A program made the translations under genes and the position numbers. Shown one piece after another: positions 50,980-60,272 of a stretch of DNA of 64,000 bases. The notes beneath the pieces were generated by a model. The model saw only the letters and a list, made by a program, of their open reading frames with translations, made no database searches and had not been told where the DNA came from. Positions within the stretch are counted from its first letter, which is position 1; each line of letters begins with the position of its first letter. Source of the stretch: Clostridiaceae bacterium (GTDB lineage Bacteria > Bacillota > Clostridia > Oscillospirales > Acutalibacteraceae); NCBI GenBank assembly GCA_016295355.1, contig JAEDLK010000003.1, forward strand, positions 1-64,000. Reading direction: 5' to 3'.

Positions 50980-51683
50980 CCCTCTCCCTCCAGTTCCAAA
51001 AAGACCGATTCAAGAGAGGTGTCGCCCTTAACGTCTTCCATCGTGCCGGATTGAATCAAGCGACCCTCTTTGATAATGGCCACCTTGTCGCACAACTTTT
51101 CTGCCACCTCCAACACATGGGTGGAGAAGAAAATAGCACCGCCGTGGTTACAAACCTCGCGCATCATTTGCTTTAACAGATGGCTGGCAACCGGATCAAG
51201 GCCGACAAACGGTTCATCCATGATAATCAGCTTGGGCTCATGAATCCAAGCCGCAATAACCGCCAGCTTTTGCTTCATACCGTGAGAATATGCCGAAATA
51301 GGTTGAGCCAAATCCTTGGTCAGTTCAAATGCATCGGCATACCGATGGATACGCTCATTCCGTTCTGTACCCATCGAAAAAATATCGGCAATGAAGTTTA
51401 AGTACTGAATGCCGGTCATATACTCATACAAATCGGGATTATCCGGAATATAGGCAATCTGTCTTTTGCAGGCCAACGGATTTTCCTTAACCGAAAGGCC
51501 ATCTATATATATTTCACCCTCGTCAAACTGCAAAATGCCGGTGCACGCCTTGATGGTGGTGGTTTTACCTGCCCCGTTATGACCGATAAAACCGTAAATT
51601 TCACCGGGTTGAATGTGTAAGGACAGATCGTCAACCGCCTTTTTTTGATCGTACTTCTTGGTCAGATGTTCAATTTTCAGCAT
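50973..51683 (-). CDS. ABC transporter ATP-binding protein
   Basis: The 236-residue ATPase has Walker A GHNGAGKT (34-41), the signature YSHGMKQKLAV, Walker B LIIMDEP and the H-loop STH. It resembles exporter ATPases of the CcmA/Ybhf class and pairs with the overlapping permease gene. AAGGAG lies 8 bases before the ATG. It begins 4 bases after the CDP-alcohol phosphatidyltransferase gene ends, so the three genes form an operon. Confidence 0.95.
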   Translation of the reverse strand: MLKIEHLTKKYDQKKAVDDLSLHIQPGEIYGFIGHNGAGKTTTIKACTGILQFDEGEIYIDGLSVKENPLACKRQIAYIPDNPDLYEYMTGIQYLNFIADIFSMGTERNERIHRYADAFELTKDLAQPISAYSHGMKQKLAVIAAWIHEPKLIIMDEPFVGLDPVASHLLKQMMREVCNHGGAIFFSTHVLEVAEKLCDKVAIIKEGRLIQSGTMEDVKGDTSLESVFLELEGEGC

Positions 51684-51687
51684 TTGA

Positions 51688-52281
51688 TTATCTCCTTTTT
51701 ATCATACTGCCCAGCGGCAGCCTGTTACCTTTTTTGTAAGAAAAAAGCAAGGTTCTGCAGTTTGGATCATACCGATTTTGGTGCAAATGAATCAACCATT
51801 CCTCCAAAGAAGCCGACGCACCGACAAAACAGCAAATCACTACATAGATTCTAAACCAGCCAAGACCGATTAAAAACGGGAAAACAAACAATAAAAAGCC
51901 AGTCAGCTTATTGAGATAGGTATGTAAGGAAGCCAGCGTATGAAACTTTACGGCCGCCGTGATATAGGAGGCCAAGCGAATAATCAGCACGGCCGAAATC
52001 AGTCCCCAAAGGCTTCCGTTTAATCGTTCCGTCAATGCCGGCAACAGGCGAATCACCGTTACCGAATAAAAGGTCAGATCCGCCACGCTGTCGAGTTTTG
52101 CTCCGAAGGCACTGGTTTTTCCCATCCGACGAGCCACAAAGCCGTCGGCAGCATCACTCAATCCGGCTATGATATACACCGCATAAAAGGCCATGGAGAG
52201 AGGTGCCGCCAACAACAGACAAAACGCCCCAATGATGCGAATGCTAGTCAGTGCATTGGGCACTGTTACATAGCTTTTCAT
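51688..52281 (-). CDS. CDP-alcohol phosphatidyltransferase family protein
   Basis: The 197-residue membrane enzyme has the family motif D-x2-DG-x2-AR-x8-G-x3-D-x3-D in SDAADGFVARRMGKTSAFGAK followed by LDSVAD. It transfers a phosphatidyl group from CDP-diacylglycerol to an alcohol; PgsA-type glycerol-3-phosphate is one option, but sequence alone does not settle it. AGGTGA precedes the ATG at 52281. It is first in an operon with an ABC exporter. Confidence 0.92.
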   Translation of the reverse strand: MKSYVTVPNALTSIRIIGAFCLLLAAPLSMAFYAVYIIAGLSDAADGFVARRMGKTSAFGAKLDSVADLTFYSVTVIRLLPALTERLNGSLWGLISAVLIIRLASYITAAVKFHTLASLHTYLNKLTGFLLFVFPFLIGLGWFRIYVVICCFVGASASLEEWLIHLHQNRYDPNCRTLLFSYKKGNRLPLGSMIKRR

Positions 52282-52330
52282 TCTTTCACCTACTTTAAGC
52301 ATTCATCGCCGTTAGATACGGCTGCTTTTT

Positions 52331-52359
52331 ATTATACATTAATCTTGATTCTTTGTCAC
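52331..52359 (-). promoter_or_regulatory. Promoter of the phosphatidyltransferase-ABC operon
   Basis: Minus-strand GTGACA (52354-52359) and TATAAT (52331-52336), 17-base spacer; the -35 lies inside the last codons of hemZ. Confidence 0.7.
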
Positions 52360-53832
52360 CGACAATTCTGTGAACGTATCCGGCCAATAGGTCTGATAAA
52401 ACACATCTATCCCTTTTTTTCGCTCTAACAGCTCGTCGTACCGATTGATGTATTCATACGGATACTTGAAATTGAAAATACGCTCAATATATGGACCGCC
52501 AGGCTGACGCAATTTGGTTACCGCCGATGCGCCACACCCCAAAACGGTATGGGTTTCGTCCATGATATATACATTGTAATAGCCGGCCTTGCCCGGCTTG
52601 GCATAGCCTGTGTTTTCAAGATTGCCGACCGTCTTGCTTTGTCGGTACAAATAATACGGAAATAACCCATGCTGTTCTAAAGCTTCACGGGCATAGCTGA
52701 CCATAATATCGGCCTCTTTTCCCCGTTCAATTTCCGGAAAAACGCCCTCGGCTGTCAGCGTTGAAGCCCGCTTCATGGACAAGGCGTGAACCGTCACTGC
52801 CTCCGGATCCAAAGCCAATACCGTCCCAATTGTCCGACGGAAGGACGCCGGATCGTCCCCGGGCAGACCGGCAATCAAATCCATATTGATATGGTTCATG
52901 CCGCATTCCCTAGCCACGCGAAAAGCCTCAACCGTCTGTGCCGCCGTATGCCGCCGGCCGATAGCACGAAGCACCTCATCATTCATGGTTTGCGGATTGA
53001 TGCTGATACGATCAACGCCTGCCTGTTTTAAGGCGAGTATTTTTTCTTTTGTGATGGTATCCGGCCGACCGGCCTCCACCGTAAACTCACGCAAAAACGA
53101 GCAATCAAACTCATTTCTAACCGTGTTTAACACCTGTGTCAATTGAGAAGCACTCAAGGTGGTCGGCGTACCGCCTCCCATATATACCGTTTCCAGTCTT
53201 AAGTGATGACGAATCGCATAAGCCGCCGTTTCCTTGATTTCCCGACACAACAAATCCACATACGGCTGTACCAAATCGGTCGCTTTTTCAATGGAATGTG
53301 ACACAAAAGAGCAATAGGAACAGCGAGTCGGACAAAACGGAATGGCCAAATACAGGCTGAAAGAATCCGGGTGTGATAAAGACACAATGGCATTTTCCTG
53401 CGTGTGACACTGTGTACAAAGCGACAGCTTTTCCTCACTGACAAACAGTTTGTCGGTGAAATAGGCTCTGGCTTTACGTTGCCCCTCGTCCTCACACAGC
53501 CTTGCATACAGTTTGCCGGGGCGCACCCCCGTAAGCAGACCCCATTTCGGATGATAGCCGGTCAGGGTGCAAAAGCAAGAAAACAAAGCGGTTGCTACCG
53601 CCAATTCTTTTGCTTTGTCATCGGCCTTCGGCTCTATCGGCTCATCGGCCGTCATCGTCTGTCCGTTCAGCGTTAGGTGAGCCTCCGCCTTGTTCGGCTC
53701 TAACACAGTGACCGCCAGGCGGTCATCCGCTTCCTTTGTATGGAAAATATCAATCCTCTCAAAGGGCAAAAACAATCGGCACAGCTTTTCTGTTTCGTAA
53801 TCAAAAGTATGATTGATGTTGCACAGTTTCAT
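52339..53832 (-). CDS. hemZ: Coproporphyrinogen dehydrogenase-like radical SAM protein HemZ
   Basis: The 497-residue protein has an N-terminal extension before the radical SAM core; the 4Fe-4S cluster motif is FCPTRCSYCSF, followed by YMGGGTPTTL and the HemN-type C-terminal NTGYAKPGKAGYYN. HemZ homologs are annotated as oxygen-independent coproporphyrinogen III oxidases, though some members of this family may act elsewhere in haem or radical chemistry. No other haem genes are near. It overlaps the MBL gene by 4 bases. Confidence 0.93.
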   Translation of the reverse strand: MKLCNINHTFDYETEKLCRLFLPFERIDIFHTKEADDRLAVTVLEPNKAEAHLTLNGQTMTADEPIEPKADDKAKELAVATALFSCFCTLTGYHPKWGLLTGVRPGKLYARLCEDEGQRKARAYFTDKLFVSEEKLSLCTQCHTQENAIVSLSHPDSFSLYLAIPFCPTRCSYCSFVSHSIEKATDLVQPYVDLLCREIKETAAYAIRHHLRLETVYMGGGTPTTLSASQLTQVLNTVRNEFDCSFLREFTVEAGRPDTITKEKILALKQAGVDRISINPQTMNDEVLRAIGRRHTAAQTVEAFRVARECGMNHINMDLIAGLPGDDPASFRRTIGTVLALDPEAVTVHALSMKRASTLTAEGVFPEIERGKEADIMVSYAREALEQHGLFPYYLYRQSKTVGNLENTGYAKPGKAGYYNVYIMDETHTVLGCGASAVTKLRQPGGPYIERIFNFKYPYEYINRYDELLERKKGIDVFYQTYWPDTFTELSVTKNQD

Positions 53833-54455
53833 GAATGCAAAAACCTCTTATAGGGGTTGGTATTCTTTTCAAAAAACAGAGTGGTCGGCTCACCGTGACC
53901 CGGAAAAACATCACAATCGGTTGTAGCATCAAACAATCGCTCCAACGAGGCCAAGAGTGCGGCGGCATCACCGCCCGGGAAATCCGTCCGTCCGAAAGAA
54001 CCGGCAAAAAGCGTATCACCCGAGAACAGCCAGGTCTTGATACGGTAGCATACACCACCCTTTGTATGGCCGGGCGTGGACAACACCTGCACCGTCCAAT
54101 CCCCCACACGAACAACATCCCCGTCTTGTAACAAACGATCGGCGACAACCGTTTTTTGGCGCAAGCGCAGCCGCCCGCACAGGTTCAAACGGGGGTCCTC
54201 CAATCCGGGAGCATCCGGTTCACCGATCATTACAGTCGCCCCGAACCGTTCTTTTAATTCACCGGCTCCTAAAATGTGGTCAAAATGCGCATGCGTCAAC
54301 AAAACGGCTAATGATTTATCACGGTTTGTTTCGCAAAATTCCATTACCGCAGGGGTCGCCTCGCCCGGATCAATGACCAAAGCGCCGGTCTGTCCGGCCA
54401 ACAGGTAGCAGTTTTCTTTCAGAAGACCGATAACCTCGGTTTGCGGCTTATTCAT
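53829..54455 (-). CDS. MBL-fold metallohydrolase (glyoxalase II-like)
   Basis: The 208-residue protein has the metal motif THAHFDHILG, the TPGHTKGGVCYRI segment, FSGDTLF and the late His in VFPGHGEPT, the pattern of the YcbL/glyoxalase II-like hydrolases. It may hydrolyse thioesters. The longer upstream frame overlaps dtd widely; the ATG at 54455, preceded by GGTG and overlapping dtd by 8 bases, is preferred. Confidence 0.92.
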   Translation of the reverse strand: MNKPQTEVIGLLKENCYLLAGQTGALVIDPGEATPAVMEFCETNRDKSLAVLLTHAHFDHILGAGELKERFGATVMIGEPDAPGLEDPRLNLCGRLRLRQKTVVADRLLQDGDVVRVGDWTVQVLSTPGHTKGGVCYRIKTWLFSGDTLFAGSFGRTDFPGGDAAALLASLERLFDATTDCDVFPGHGEPTTLFFEKNTNPYKRFLHS

Positions 54456-54909
54456 GGCGACACCAAGTATCGGTGTCCAGCACCACGGTGATGGGGCCGT
54501 CATTGACCAAGGAAACATTCATTTCGGCACGGAAACGGCCCTTCTCAACCCGACAGATGCCCAACCGAAGCAGTTCCTCGCAATAAAAACGGTACAATTC
54601 ATCGGCCTTCACAGGCTCCATGGCATGGATAAAGGACGGACGGTTGCCCTTTTTGGTATCGGCGCAAAGGGTGAAATTGGAAACAACCAAAATGTCTCCT
54701 CCGATGTCCTGCACTGAAAGATTCATTTTGTCTTCGGCATCACAAAAAATGCGTAAATGTGCCGTTTTTTCCGCCAACAGCGTTGCTTGCTTTTCGGTGT
54801 CGCTCTCGTGAACACCCAAAAGCACCAGCAAGCCGGCTCCCACACGGCCGACCGTTTCATCGCCGACCGTTACCTCGGCGCGGCTAACCCGTTGAATCAC
54901 TGCTTTCAT
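54448..54909 (-). CDS. dtd: D-aminoacyl-tRNA deacylase
   Basis: DTD removes D-amino acids (and glycine mis-charged on tRNA-Ala) from tRNA. The 153 residues match the family length. The SNFTLCAD motif replaces the common SQFTLYAD, and the Gly-Pro motif lies in NDGPITVVLDT. It follows relA by 11 bases, an order seen widely in Firmicutes. Confidence 0.96.
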   Translation of the reverse strand: MKAVIQRVSRAEVTVGDETVGRVGAGLLVLLGVHESDTEKQATLLAEKTAHLRIFCDAEDKMNLSVQDIGGDILVVSNFTLCADTKKGNRPSFIHAMEPVKADELYRFYCEELLRLGICRVEKGRFRAEMNVSLVNDGPITVVLDTDTWCRHE

Positions 54910-54920
54910 TTTTTCACCTA

Positions 54921-57116
54921 CTATTGATTTAATCGTTCCACATGAAAGACACCATGGATTTTTTCGATATGCGTGATGATGCTACGGAGATGCTCGAGCC
55001 CCTCGGTGTTGACCGTGATAACCACCATGGTGTTGCCATCCTTGGTACTGCGGGCATTCATGCCGGAAAGCCGAACACGCATATTCATCAGAACCTGCGA
55101 AATATCAAAGATCAACCCCTCACGATCAATAGAGGCAATCTGCAACGAAGCCCAAAAGCTGGTTTTCTGTGCCACAGACCAATGGGCAGCGATCCAACGT
55201 CCGGGCTCGGGACTGTCGGCAATGGTTTTGGGCACATTGTTACAATCCCGTTTATGAATTGACACACCGTGTCCTCTGGTAATAAACCCGATGATTTCAT
55301 CTCCCGGCAACGGCGCACAACACTTGGCAAACTTAATTAAGCAATTATCAATTCCCTCAACCACAACACCACCGGACGATTTTTCTTTGGCCGGTACGAC
55401 GGGCGGCACCAATTCCGGCAAATTGGCCGTCTGGTGCAGTTTGTTATACAAGTCCTTGATATGCGGTAACAGCCGGGATAGGCTGACACCGCCGTAACCG
55501 ACTGCTGCAAAAAACTCCTCGGCATTGTTAAAGTGTTGTCGCTTAGCTAAATCATCCAAGAAGGTTTCCTGCTGTTTTTCGTCGTTAAAATCAATCCCAT
55601 TACGCCGGAATTCACGATCGACCTCGGCACGACCGGCCGCAATGTTTTCGGTGCGTTTTTCCTTTTTGAACCAACTGCGAATCTTGGATTTAGCCTGATT
55701 GGTGACCGCCATATTTATCCAATCTCGGCTCGGTCCGTGGCCCACTTGATTGGTGGTCAGAATCTCAATAATTTCGCCGGTCTTAATCACATGATTGAGC
55801 GGGACAATCTTACCGTCTACCTTAGCCCCAACCATCTTGATGCCGACGGCCGAATGGATGGCAAAAGCAAAGTCCACCACGGTAGCACCCACCGGCAGGT
55901 TGATTACATCGCCCCGTGGGGTAACGGCAAACACATCCTCCTGCGCCAAATCGACCTTAATGCTTCGTAAAATATCTGACGCATCGCCGTCTTCGGATTG
56001 GTTTTCGAGAATCTGACGAATCCAAGCCAAACGTTCTTCCATACGGCCGTTGTTTTCGTTCAAGCCGATTTTATACTTCCAGTGAGCGGCGATACCGTAT
56101 TCAGCCGTTTCGTGCATTTCGACCGTACGGATTTGAATTTCAAAGGGCACGCCTTCCCGCCCGATCACCGTGGTGTGCAAGGATTGATACATATTGGGCT
56201 TGGGGGTTGAAATATAATCCTTGAAGCGGTTGGGAATGGGCCGGAACATATCGTGCATAATGCCCAACACATTGTAGCAGTTGGCCACCGTATCGGTAAT
56301 CACACGAATGGCGTAAATATCATAAATTTCATCAAAGCTACGCCCCTGCATATACATCTTACGATAAATACCGTTGATGGATTTAACACGGGACTGAAAC
56401 TCCATATGAACCCCCGGCATTTCCTTGCTTAAACGTTCCTCAATGCGTTCACGCACCGACAACAGCAACTGGTTGCGGAACTGCTTTTTGCCGGTCAACA
56501 GCGTTTCGATTTCGTGATACGCCACCGGGTCAAGCTGAGAAATGGAAATGTCCTCCAATTCCTCCTTAATGGCCCGAATACCGAGTCGGTGAGCAATCGG
56601 TGCATAGACCTCGAGTGTTTCCAAGGCCTTATCACGGCGTTTTTGAGGCGGAACATAGTCAATGGTGCGCATATTATGCAATCGGTCGGCCAGCTTGATG
56701 AGAATCACGCGAATATCCTTGCCCATGGCAATAAGCATTTTTCGCAGATTTTCGGCCTGCTGTTCCTCTTTGGAGACAAAGGACAATCGACCGATTTTGG
56801 TAACGCCATCCACCAACAAGGCGACCTCACCGCCGAATTCTTCCTCGATGTCCTCCAGCGTGACCGTCGTATCCTCCACGGTGTCATGCAACAAAGCGGC
56901 AATAATAGCCTCGTTATCAAGACCCAATTGCGCCACAATACGCGCCACACTGACAGGATGTAAATAGTAGGCTTCTTTGGAACACCGCATTTGTCCCTCA
57001 TGAGCCGTCACACAGAAGACAAACGCTTCCCTGATTTTATCATAATCATACGACCAGTTTTGCCGCTCCAAAAAGAAACGGAATGATTCATACTGTCTTT
57101 CGCAGGATTCTTGCAT
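54921..57116 (-). CDS. relA: Bifunctional (p)ppGpp synthetase/hydrolase RelA/SpoT
   Basis: This protein makes and degrades the alarmone (p)ppGpp. The 731 residues contain an HD hydrolase domain (H53 in LHPVSVARIV, HDTVED at 77-82), a synthetase domain (RFKDYISTPKPNMYQSLHTT), a TGS domain (VFAVTPRGDVINLPVGATVVDFA), a helical region and a C-terminal ACT domain. A GTG three codons upstream is open, but GGAGG lies 8 bases before the ATG at 57116. It is 5 bases from the recJ stop. Confidence 0.97.
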   Translation of the reverse strand: MQESCERQYESFRFFLERQNWSYDYDKIREAFVFCVTAHEGQMRCSKEAYYLHPVSVARIVAQLGLDNEAIIAALLHDTVEDTTVTLEDIEEEFGGEVALLVDGVTKIGRLSFVSKEEQQAENLRKMLIAMGKDIRVILIKLADRLHNMRTIDYVPPQKRRDKALETLEVYAPIAHRLGIRAIKEELEDISISQLDPVAYHEIETLLTGKKQFRNQLLLSVRERIEERLSKEMPGVHMEFQSRVKSINGIYRKMYMQGRSFDEIYDIYAIRVITDTVANCYNVLGIMHDMFRPIPNRFKDYISTPKPNMYQSLHTTVIGREGVPFEIQIRTVEMHETAEYGIAAHWKYKIGLNENNGRMEERLAWIRQILENQSEDGDASDILRSIKVDLAQEDVFAVTPRGDVINLPVGATVVDFAFAIHSAVGIKMVGAKVDGKIVPLNHVIKTGEIIEILTTNQVGHGPSRDWINMAVTNQAKSKIRSWFKKEKRTENIAAGRAEVDREFRRNGIDFNDEKQQETFLDDLAKRQHFNNAEEFFAAVGYGGVSLSRLLPHIKDLYNKLHQTANLPELVPPVVPAKEKSSGGVVVEGIDNCLIKFAKCCAPLPGDEIIGFITRGHGVSIHKRDCNNVPKTIADSPEPGRWIAAHWSVAQKTSFWASLQIASIDREGLIFDISQVLMNMRVRLSGMNARSTKDGNTMVVITVNTEGLEHLRSIITHIEKIHGVFHVERLNQ

Positions 57117-57121
57117 GGTGC

Positions 57122-59134
57122 TCACCTCCCCTGACCGTTTAGGCGCTCTAATATCGGCGCTGTCATCAAATCAACCTTTTGACCACCGGCGTGTACGCAA
57201 AGCCGACCGTGGTCATTAACCGTCAAAAGACCCAACTGTATCAGTGCGTCGCAAATAACCGCCGTCTTTCCGTAGCCGACCGAAACTGAAAAACGGTTGC
57301 AAAGCCATGACTTTGTGAGCGGCTGCCCTTGCAGACATTTATAGACCGCGGCAAAAGCCGTACGATCCGGCATCAAAAAGTCATACTGTCCCGCAAGACC
57401 GCGGCAAAAATCATGATAGGCCGTCAACTCGGCCGCCGTTTTTTGATCATCGATGCCCGTCGGACGCATATCCCGAATCACCACCGACAGATATGACCGA
57501 CCGTCATACTCATTATTGTCCAATGTAACAGCCAAATCCACCTGTTCGCCCACCTTGAAGGCAAAATCTTCTTCACAAACGCCGAAAAAAACCGCTTGGA
57601 ACTGACATGCTCCCTTTTGAAAGGACAAGCGAACATGACGGCCGTTGCCGATAGAGACGATTTTTTGCACCACAACACCAAAAAGACCGAACACCGGTTG
57701 CGGATTGCCTGACCCGAAGGGCGAAAGCTCCGATAATGCCTCCACCAAATCCAAGGACAGCACTGCCGGATTCAACCGACAATCCAAGTGCAACACCGGG
57801 AAAGCCGGCGGTACACAAGCGGCATACCGATTGATTTGAGCACAAAAGAGCGGTACACACTCTTTTTTCATACTAACCCCGGCCGCCAAGGCATGACCGC
57901 CGAAATGCTCTAAGCACTCATTACAGGACGAAACGGCCTGATAAATGGAAAAGCCCTCGATACTGCGTGCCGAACCATGTGCCATAGTGTCATCAAGCGA
58001 CAGTACCACCGTCGGCTTGCCGTACAGTTCACAAAGGCGGGCAGCGACAATACCGACTACGCCGTGATGCCAGTTTTCACCGGCCACCACAATCACCCGA
58101 TCATGCCACAAGCCCCCTTGCTCAACAAGAGCGGTAGCCTGCTTTAGAATCTCTTTCTCGATTTGCTGACGGTTAACATTATCCTGTACGATTTCGGCCG
58201 CCAGCGCTTTGGCTTCCTCCTCATCTTCACAAACCAACAGTCGATACGCACGGTCGGCACTGCCCACGCGACCGGCTGCATTCAAACGAGGCACCACCCC
58301 AAAGGCCACCTTGGTCATATCGGCTTTAGCCGCATCAATCGAGGCCGCCTTAAACAACGCCTGCAAGCCGAGACGGGTTGTTTGGCCCAAATGAGCCAGA
58401 CCCAATTTCACCAAACAACGGTTTTCACCCGTTAGCGGCATCACATCACCGATCGTACCGATAGCCGCCAAATCGCCGTATTCCTCCATCAATTCTTCCG
58501 GCTCGGCCTCCATTAAGGCACAGGCCAGCTTGAAAGCCACCGCCGCGCCGCACAAATCCGCAAAATCACATGAGCAGTCCGGCAAATGCGGATCTACCAC
58601 TGCCAAGGCATCCGGCAATTTTTCCGGCGGTAAATGATGGTCTGTCACCACTACATCCATGTGAAGTGTCTTGGCATAGGCCACCTCATCGACGCAGGAA
58701 ACGCCATTATCCACCGTAACAATCAGCGACACATCCTGCGCTTTTAGAGCATCCAATGCTTGGCGATTCATACCGTAACCCTCATGAATCCGATGCGGAA
58801 TATAAGGAATCACCCGTGCGCCTAACCGATGCAAACAAGAGGTCATCAAGGCCGTCGCCGTCACCCCGTCGCAGTCATAGTCGCCGTAGACGGCAATCAG
58901 TCTGTCCTCTTTGATGGCGTTGCGGATAGCCACCACCGCTTTTTCCATATCGGGTAGTTGCCAAGCGGAATTAAACATCGGCTCGTCCGACAGATATTCT
59001 TCCAAGGCTTCGGGGTCAGTATAACCACGGGAAGAGGCAATTAAGGCCACAAACGGATCAACATCGCATTCTTCAGCCAGCATCTTGGCCAACGTCTTAT
59101 CCGTCCGCCCGATTTCCCACTTACGGAATGCCAT
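57122..59134 (-). CDS. recJ: Single-stranded-DNA-specific exonuclease RecJ
   Basis: RecJ degrades single-stranded DNA 5' to 3' in recombination and mismatch repair. The 670-residue protein has the DHH motifs: DYDCDG (85-90), VDNGVS, TDHH (164-167), and DHHA1-type FGGHALAAGVS, then an OB-like domain and an additional C-terminal part longer than in E. coli (577 residues). It heads the recJ-relA-dtd-MBL-hemZ operon, with promoter at 59202-59230. Confidence 0.96.
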   Translation of the reverse strand: MAFRKWEIGRTDKTLAKMLAEECDVDPFVALIASSRGYTDPEALEEYLSDEPMFNSAWQLPDMEKAVVAIRNAIKEDRLIAVYGDYDCDGVTATALMTSCLHRLGARVIPYIPHRIHEGYGMNRQALDALKAQDVSLIVTVDNGVSCVDEVAYAKTLHMDVVVTDHHLPPEKLPDALAVVDPHLPDCSCDFADLCGAAVAFKLACALMEAEPEELMEEYGDLAAIGTIGDVMPLTGENRCLVKLGLAHLGQTTRLGLQALFKAASIDAAKADMTKVAFGVVPRLNAAGRVGSADRAYRLLVCEDEEEAKALAAEIVQDNVNRQQIEKEILKQATALVEQGGLWHDRVIVVAGENWHHGVVGIVAARLCELYGKPTVVLSLDDTMAHGSARSIEGFSIYQAVSSCNECLEHFGGHALAAGVSMKKECVPLFCAQINRYAACVPPAFPVLHLDCRLNPAVLSLDLVEALSELSPFGSGNPQPVFGLFGVVVQKIVSIGNGRHVRLSFQKGACQFQAVFFGVCEEDFAFKVGEQVDLAVTLDNNEYDGRSYLSVVIRDMRPTGIDDQKTAAELTAYHDFCRGLAGQYDFLMPDRTAFAAVYKCLQGQPLTKSWLCNRFSVSVGYGKTAVICDALIQLGLLTVNDHGRLCVHAGGQKVDLMTAPILERLNGQGR

Positions 59135-59201
59135 GTAATCCCTCCCTTTGTCCCCGAAATCACTTCTGTGTTTCTAAAAAACTTCTGTATATATATGATT
59201 G

Positions 59202-59230
59202 ATTTTACCACATTTTACGGCTGATTGCAA
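59202..59230 (-). promoter_or_regulatory. Promoter of the recJ operon
   Basis: Minus-strand TTGCAA (59225-59230) and TAAAAT (59202-59207) with a 17-base spacer. Confidence 0.65.
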
Positions 59231-59264
59231 CAAAAAATGCTGGTGTTTCCGCTGTTTCCGGGCA

Positions 59265-59296
59265 AAAAAGCCCGTCTGCCATCACCGGCAGACGGG
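59265..59296 (-). terminator. Terminator of the transketolase genes
   Basis: CCCGTCTGCC and GGCAGACGGG form a 10-bp stem, followed on the minus strand by CTTTTTTG. Confidence 0.93.
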
Positions 59297-59315
59297 TACT
59301 TCAAGCATAAAAAGA

Positions 59316-60260
59316 TTACTTCATGGCGATAGCCGCTTTGGCCTTTAAGACCAAATCGACTGCGCGCAACCGATACTTATCCAACAACTCATCCGCAGGA
59401 CCGGAGGTGCCATACACATCGTTCACGCCGATTTTCATCACGGGGACCGGGAACACCTCGCTCAAGTACTCACTCACGGCACCGCCCAAGCCGCCGACGA
59501 TCGAATGCTCTTCGGCGGTAACAATGGCACCGGTTTCCTTAGCGGCACGCAAAACAATCTCTGTATCCAACGGCTTAATGGTCGCCATATTGATGATGCG
59601 GGCACTGATACCTTCAGTCTCCAGTAAATCATGGGCAATCATGGCCTCGTTGACCAACAAACCGGTGGCGATGATGGTGACATCGGTACCGCTCTTTAGC
59701 TCGACGCCCTTGCCGATTTCAAACTGATAGTCATCCGGAAAAATCACCGGAATAGCCAAACGACCGAACCGCATATATACCGGTCCGTCATGATGATAGG
59801 CAGCAATAACGGCCTTTTCGGCCTCAACGGCATCGGCCGGGTTGATGATGGTCATACCGGGGATGGTACGCATCAAAGCGATATCCTCACAGCACTGGTG
59901 GGTAGCACCGTCCTCACCCACCGAAACGCCGGCGTGCGTGGCACCGATGACCACATGAAGATGCGGGTACCCAATGGCATTCCGGATTTGCTCAAAGGCA
60001 CGGCCTGCCGCAAACATGGCAAAGGAGCTGCAAAACACCTTTTTACCCGTTGCCGCCACACCGGCCGCAATACTCATCATGTTCTGCTCGGCAATACCGC
60101 AATCATAGAAACGGTCGGGAAAAGCCGCCTTGAATTTGCCGGTTTTGGTTGCTTCAGCCAGGTCGGCATCCATAACAATAAAATCATCAAACTGTTCGCC
60201 CAATTTAACGAGAGCGGTACCATAGCCGTCTCTTGTTGCTTTTTTTACGATTTCAGCCAT
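59316..60260 (-). CDS. Transketolase, C-terminal subunit
   Basis: The 314-residue polypeptide carries the pyrimidine-binding and C-terminal domains of transketolase: DADLAEATKTGKF, FYDCGIAEQNMMSIAAGVA with the catalytic Glu, GVSVGEDGATHQCCEDIA and GLLVNEAM. Split transketolases with two genes are common in Clostridia and archaea. The GAGGGG site favours the ATG at 60260 over a GTG three codons earlier. It starts 12 bases after the N-terminal subunit gene. Confidence 0.95.
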   Translation of the reverse strand: MAEIVKKATRDGYGTALVKLGEQFDDFIVMDADLAEATKTGKFKAAFPDRFYDCGIAEQNMMSIAAGVAATGKKVFCSSFAMFAAGRAFEQIRNAIGYPHLHVVIGATHAGVSVGEDGATHQCCEDIALMRTIPGMTIINPADAVEAEKAVIAAYHHDGPVYMRFGRLAIPVIFPDDYQFEIGKGVELKSGTDVTIIATGLLVNEAMIAHDLLETEGISARIINMATIKPLDTEIVLRAAKETGAIVTAEEHSIVGGLGGAVSEYLSEVFPVPVMKIGVNDVYGTSGPADELLDKYRLRAVDLVLKAKAAIAMK

Positions 60261-60272
60261 TGTTGTCACCCC

